Shown: positions 47,935-51,198 of the stretch, one piece after another
Numbering within the stretch: the stretch's first letter is position 1
Layout: each line of letters opens with the position of its first letter
Source of the DNA: Bradyrhizobium sp. STM 3843
Lineage (GTDB): Bacteria > Pseudomonadota > Alphaproteobacteria > Rhizobiales > Xanthobacteraceae
Assembly: GCF_000239815.1 (NCBI RefSeq)
Contig: NZ_CAFK01000006.1
Coordinates: forward strand, 1 to 51,198
DNA: 51,198 nt
Reading direction: 5' to 3'
The notes under the pieces: model-generated
The model's database searches: none
What the model was told of the DNA's origin: nothing
Seen by the model: the letters and a program-made list of their open reading frames with translations, nothing else
Program-made: the position numbers and the translations under genes

Positions 47935-49530
47935 ATGCTGATCAGACGAAATTTTGTGCTGAGTGCCCTCGGTCTCGTTGCGGCCGCGATGGTTACGCCG
48001 CGCGCTGCTGCGCAGCAGGTCGGTGCGAATGCGCTTATCATCGGGACGACGCAGGTGCCGCGTCATTTCAACGGCGCGGTGCAATCCGGCATGGCGACGG
48101 CGATGCCGACTGCGCAGATCTTCGCGAGCCCGTTGCGCTATGACGACAAGTGGAATCCGCAGCCTTATCTGGCGCAGTCCTGGGAGGTCGCGCCGGACGG
48201 GCTGTCGGTGACGTTGCATCTGGTCACGAACGCGGTGTTCCATGATGGGCATCCTGTGACATCGGAGGATGTTGCGTTCTCGATCATGGCGATCAAGGCT
48301 AACCATCCCTTCCAGACCATGCTGGCGGCGGTCGAGAAGGTCGAGACACCGGACCCCATGACCGCGATTATCCGTCTGTCACATCCGAGCCCATCACTGC
48401 TGCTCGCAATGTCGCCGGCGCTGATGCCGATCCTGCCGAAGCATATCTATGGGGACGGCCAGGATTTGAAGACCCATCCGGCCAATCTGAAGCCGATCGG
48501 TTCTGGCCCGTTCAAGCTGACCGAATACAAGCAAGGCGAATATTACACGCTGGAGAAGTTCGACAAGTTCTTCATCCCCGGCCGGCCCAAGCTCGACAAG
48601 ATCGTGGTGCGGCTGGTATCGGACCAGAACGCCGCCCTGGTGTCGATGGAGCGTGGCGATTTCAATGCGCTCCCATTTGTCGCCGGTGCGCGCGACATTG
48701 ATCGGCTGCAGAAGTCGCCGAATCTGATCGTCACCGACAAGGGTATGGAAGGTGTCGGCCCGCTCAACTGGCTCGCCTTTAACACCAAGAAGAAGCCACT
48801 CGATGACCTCAGGGTGCGGCAGGCGATCGCCTATGCCGCAAACCGCGACTTCATCATCGCCAAGCTGATGGGCGGCAAGGCGACGCCGGCGCTCGGACCG
48901 ATCGCACCGGACTCGCCACTCGCCGAGCCCGGGGTCGAGCCGTACAAGGTCGACCTTGTCAAGTCGGCGGCGCTGCTGGATGCAGCCGGCTATCAGAAGG
49001 GTGCCGATGGCTCGCGCTTTGCGTTGACCATCGACTACATTCCTGGCGCCGACGAGCAGCAGCGCAATGTCGCCGAATATCTGCGCTCGCAGCTGAAACG
49101 CGTCGGCATCAATCTCGAGGTAAGGGCGGCGCCGGATTTCCCGACCTGGGCGCAGCGCGTCTCGAACTACGATTTCGATCTGACAATGGACACCGTCTAC
49201 AATTGGGGGGATCCGGTGATCGGCGTGAACCGCACCTATCTGTCCTCCAATGTCCGCAAGGGCATCATCTGGTCGAACACCCAGCAATATTCCAACCCGA
49301 AGGTCGATGAGCTGTTGCAGCAGGCGGCGGTCGAGACCTCGCCGGAGAAACGCAAGGCGCTGTATTCGGAATTCCAGAAGATCGTGGTCTCGGACGTGCC
49401 GATCTACTTCATCAATGTCACCCCGTACTACAACGCCTTCAGCAAGGGGCTCGGTAGTCTTCCGACCACGATCTGGGGCATGATGTCGCCGCTCGACGAG
49501 CTGTATTGGGAAACGCCGCCGAAGACCTGA
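47935..49530 (+). CDS. ABC transporter substrate-binding protein, family 5 (second peptide-type importer)
   Basis: A 531-residue periplasmic receptor. The signal peptide is LIRRNFVLSALGLVAAAMVT (twin-arginine-like, cleavage probably after AAA). Core motifs are NAVFHDGHPVTSEDVAFSI (about residue 98), SGPFKLTEYKQGEYYTLEKF (about 188) and DDLRVRQAIAYAANRDFII (about 288). ATG 47935 has the GGGGT region upstream; a longer frame from 47794 would overlap the GTPase gene and lacks a signal start. It is followed by two permeases, the second incomplete. Together with the amidohydrolase and MocR it suggests import and cleavage of an amide- or peptide-like compound, by inference. Confidence 0.92.
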   Translation: MLIRRNFVLSALGLVAAAMVTPRAAAQQVGANALIIGTTQVPRHFNGAVQSGMATAMPTAQIFASPLRYDDKWNPQPYLAQSWEVAPDGLSVTLHLVTNAVFHDGHPVTSEDVAFSIMAIKANHPFQTMLAAVEKVETPDPMTAIIRLSHPSPSLLLAMSPALMPILPKHIYGDGQDLKTHPANLKPIGSGPFKLTEYKQGEYYTLEKFDKFFIPGRPKLDKIVVRLVSDQNAALVSMERGDFNALPFVAGARDIDRLQKSPNLIVTDKGMEGVGPLNWLAFNTKKKPLDDLRVRQAIAYAANRDFIIAKLMGGKATPALGPIAPDSPLAEPGVEPYKVDLVKSAALLDAAGYQKGADGSRFALTIDYIPGADEQQRNVAEYLRSQLKRVGINLEVRAAPDFPTWAQRVSNYDFDLTMDTVYNWGDPVIGVNRTYLSSNVRKGIIWSNTQQYSNPKVDELLQQAAVETSPEKRKALYSEFQKIVVSDVPIYFINVTPYYNAFSKGLGSLPTTIWGMMSPLDELYWETPPKT

Positions 49531-49571
49531 GACGAGACGTAGCCACGCGACCTTAGGAGACCGGCCAGTCC

Positions 49572-50549
49572 ATGGCGCTCGCCATTCATTTTGCCAGGCA
49601 GATCGTCAACGCCGCAATGCTCCTGCTTGCGGTGCTCGTGCTGAATTTCTGCCTGATCCATCTCGCGCCCGGCGATCCCGTCCAGGTGATCGCCGGAGAG
49701 ATGGGCGGCGCGTCAGCCGACGTCGTTGCGGCGTTGCGTGCCAAATACGGTCTCGACCAGAGCCTGACCGAGCAACTCGCGATCTACCTGCGCAACGTCG
49801 CATCAGGTGATTTCGGCTATTCCTATTATTTCAACGCGCCGGTGCTCGGGCTGATCCTGGAGCGCCTGCCGGCCACGCTCTATCTTGCCTTCACCGCGCT
49901 GATCGCGGCACTCGCGATCGGCACTTCGCTCGGCGTGGTCAGCGCCCGCAGGCCGAACGGTCTGCTCAGCCACACCGTCACGGTATTCGCGCTCGCAGGC
50001 TATGCGGCGCCGATCTTCTGGACCGGGTTGTTGCTGCTGCTTTTGTTCGGCTCGGTGTGGCCGATCCTGCCCGTGGTCGGCATGACCGATGTCGCACATC
50101 CCACGCAGGGCATCGCTTATGCGCTCGACGTCGCGCGGCATCTCGTGCTGCCGTCGCTGACGCTTGCCGTGGTGTTCATCGCCCAATATAGCCGACTCGC
50201 GCGCGTCAACATGATCGATGCCCTGTCGGCGGACTATGTGCGGACAGCGCGCGCCAAGGGCCTGCCGGAATGGATCGTGATCGGCAAGCACGCGCTGCGC
50301 AATACGCTGATCCCGATCGTTACCGTTGCGGGGCACCAGTTCGGCAATCTGTTTGCCGGCGCCGTGCTGGTCGAGACCGTATTCAGCTGGCCGGGCATGG
50401 GGCGGCTGGTGTTCGATTCGATCCTGCGCCGCGACTATCCGACCCTCATGGCAGTCTTGTTCTTTTCCGCGTTGATGGTGATGGCTGCCAACATGCTCAC
50501 CGACATGGTTTATCGCCTGGTTGACCCCCGTATCCGGACGAGGCGGTGA
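49572..50549 (+). CDS. ABC transporter permease, DppB-like (second importer)
   Basis: A 325-residue membrane subunit with about six membrane segments. It has the DppB-type region LNFCLIHLAPGDPVQVIAGE (about residue 25), the EAA loop DYVRTARAKGLPEWIVIGKH (about 219) and the following NTLIPIVTVAGHQFGNLFAG. TTAGGAGA lies at 49553-49560, ahead of ATG 49572. The TGA overlaps the ATG of the next permease (TGATG). Confidence 0.93.
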   Translation: MALAIHFARQIVNAAMLLLAVLVLNFCLIHLAPGDPVQVIAGEMGGASADVVAALRAKYGLDQSLTEQLAIYLRNVASGDFGYSYYFNAPVLGLILERLPATLYLAFTALIAALAIGTSLGVVSARRPNGLLSHTVTVFALAGYAAPIFWTGLLLLLLFGSVWPILPVVGMTDVAHPTQGIAYALDVARHLVLPSLTLAVVFIAQYSRLARVNMIDALSADYVRTARAKGLPEWIVIGKHALRNTLIPIVTVAGHQFGNLFAGAVLVETVFSWPGMGRLVFDSILRRDYPTLMAVLFFSALMVMAANMLTDMVYRLVDPRIRTRR

Positions 50550-51198
50550 TGACGACAATGGAAGCCGCTACGCCGCTGGTCCCCGCGAAGGCGACAGATC
50601 CGATCCGACCGGCAGCTTCGCCGGGGCGCATCGCATTGCGCCAGTTTCTGAAGAGCCCGTCCGGCGTCGGTGGCGCCTGCCTGTTGATGCTGATCGTCGT
50701 GGCGACCCTGATTGGTCCGCTGCTCTACCCCGTCGATCCGCTCGACATCGCCGGCGCACCGTTCGCGCCTCCCGACGCCGATGCCTGGTTGGGCACCGAC
50801 TATCTCGGCCGCGACGTGCTTGCCGGCCTGATCCATGGCGGCCGCGCGACGCTGACGGTGGGTGCTGTCGCGGCGCTGATCACGATCGCGATTGGAGTCC
50901 TGGTCGGCGCTCTCGGTGGTTTCTTCGGCGGCGCGATCGACGCCGCGCTGGTAAAGATCACGGAATTCTTCCAGATCCTGCCGCCGCTATTATTCGCGAT
51001 GGTGCTGGTGACGTTGTTCGGTGCCAAGCTGTCGATCATCACGGTCGCGATCGGAGTGGTGAGCTGGACCTCGGTGGCACGGCTGACGCGCGCCGAGTTC
51101 ATGCGGCTTCGCGACCTCGATTTCGTCAAAGCGTCGCGCGCCGCCGGCGCCGGCAGCCTGCATCTGATGTTGCGCGTGCTGCTGCCGAACGCGCTGCC
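50549..51198 (+). CDS. ABC transporter permease, DppC-like (second importer; cut off by the window end)
   Basis: The visible 216 residues begin with an unusually long hydrophilic N-terminus (MTTMEAATPLVPAKATDPIRP...), then FLKSPSGVGGACLLMLIVVA, WLGTDYLGRDVLAGLIHGGR (about residue 91) and the EAA-like loop DFVKASRAAGAGSLHLMLRV near the window end. DppC-like permeases are about 270-310 residues, so roughly 70-90 residues are missing. ATG 50549 overlaps the preceding stop by one base. ATPase genes for this importer are expected just beyond the window. Confidence 0.92.
   Translation, partial: MTTMEAATPLVPAKATDPIRPAASPGRIALRQFLKSPSGVGGACLLMLIVVATLIGPLLYPVDPLDIAGAPFAPPDADAWLGTDYLGRDVLAGLIHGGRATLTVGAVAALITIAIGVLVGALGGFFGGAIDAALVKITEFFQILPPLLFAMVLVTLFGAKLSIITVAIGVVSWTSVARLTRAEFMRLRDLDFVKASRAAGAGSLHLMLRVLLPNAL

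Overview
The window is GC-rich, densely packed bacterial DNA, almost certainly from a soil alphaproteobacterium close to Bradyrhizobium (Nitrobacteraceae). The basis is the gene content (phenylacetate degradation, several paralogous branched-chain-amino-acid-type and peptide-type ABC transporters, many LysR/GntR/MocR regulators) and several families of short palindromic intergenic repeats of a kind common in that genus. The genus call is inference from family knowledge; no database search was run. No rRNA, tRNA, CRISPR array, integrase, transposase or prophage gene was seen.

Layout. (1) 1-5828: phenylacetate catabolism: the end of paaA, then paaB, paaC, paaD and paaE on the plus strand, facing paaI and paaK on the minus strand. 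A small GIY-YIG nuclease gene lies between, bracketed by two copies of a palindromic repeat. (2) 6028-12946: single genes of mixed metabolism: a YeeE-type thiosulfate transporter, an alpha/beta-hydrolase/OsmC fusion, a hypothetical protein, a sulfite-oxidase-like molybdoenzyme, an MHS-type MFS carrier, an SDR without its catalytic Tyr/Lys, and a tartrate dehydrogenase. (3) 13332-22227: a D-2-hydroxyacid dehydrogenase, an M20-type amidase/carbamoylase and a LysR regulator on the minus strand, divergent from a DUF1445 hydro-lyase and a complete five-gene Liv-type ABC importer. (4) 22567-29639: a LysR regulator and a six-gene, tightly coupled operon made of LeuC-, LeuD- and LeuB-like enzymes plus a complete NitT/TauT-type ABC importer. 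It lacks a LeuA homologue and looks like an uptake-and-catabolism system for a substituted malate; it is the most likely undescribed system here. (5) 30003-32248: a sugar-phosphate isomerase/epimerase-like protein and a Gfo/Idh/MocA dehydrogenase. (6) 32270-40569: a GntR/UTRA regulator divergent from an operon with two M20 hydrolases around a complete Dpp/Opp-type importer; a perfect AT-rich palindrome lies in the shared promoter. (7) 40704-43510: a DAO-family FAD oxidase and an NTF2-like protein, divergent from a TauE/SafE exporter. (8) 43519-51198: a MocR regulator divergent from a YtcJ-type amidohydrolase, a COG0523/CobW-type GTPase and a second Dpp/Opp-type importer whose last visible permease runs off the end of the window.

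Taken together this is a catabolic accessory stretch in which regulator, importer and hydrolase or dehydrogenase recur as modules for scavenging plant- and soil-derived acids, amides and peptide-like compounds. Substrates of modules 3 to 8 cannot be read from sequence alone. Start codons were moved from the most upstream possibility wherever a Shine-Dalgarno sequence, an overlap with the preceding stop codon or the family N-terminus pointed elsewhere; each entry says so.
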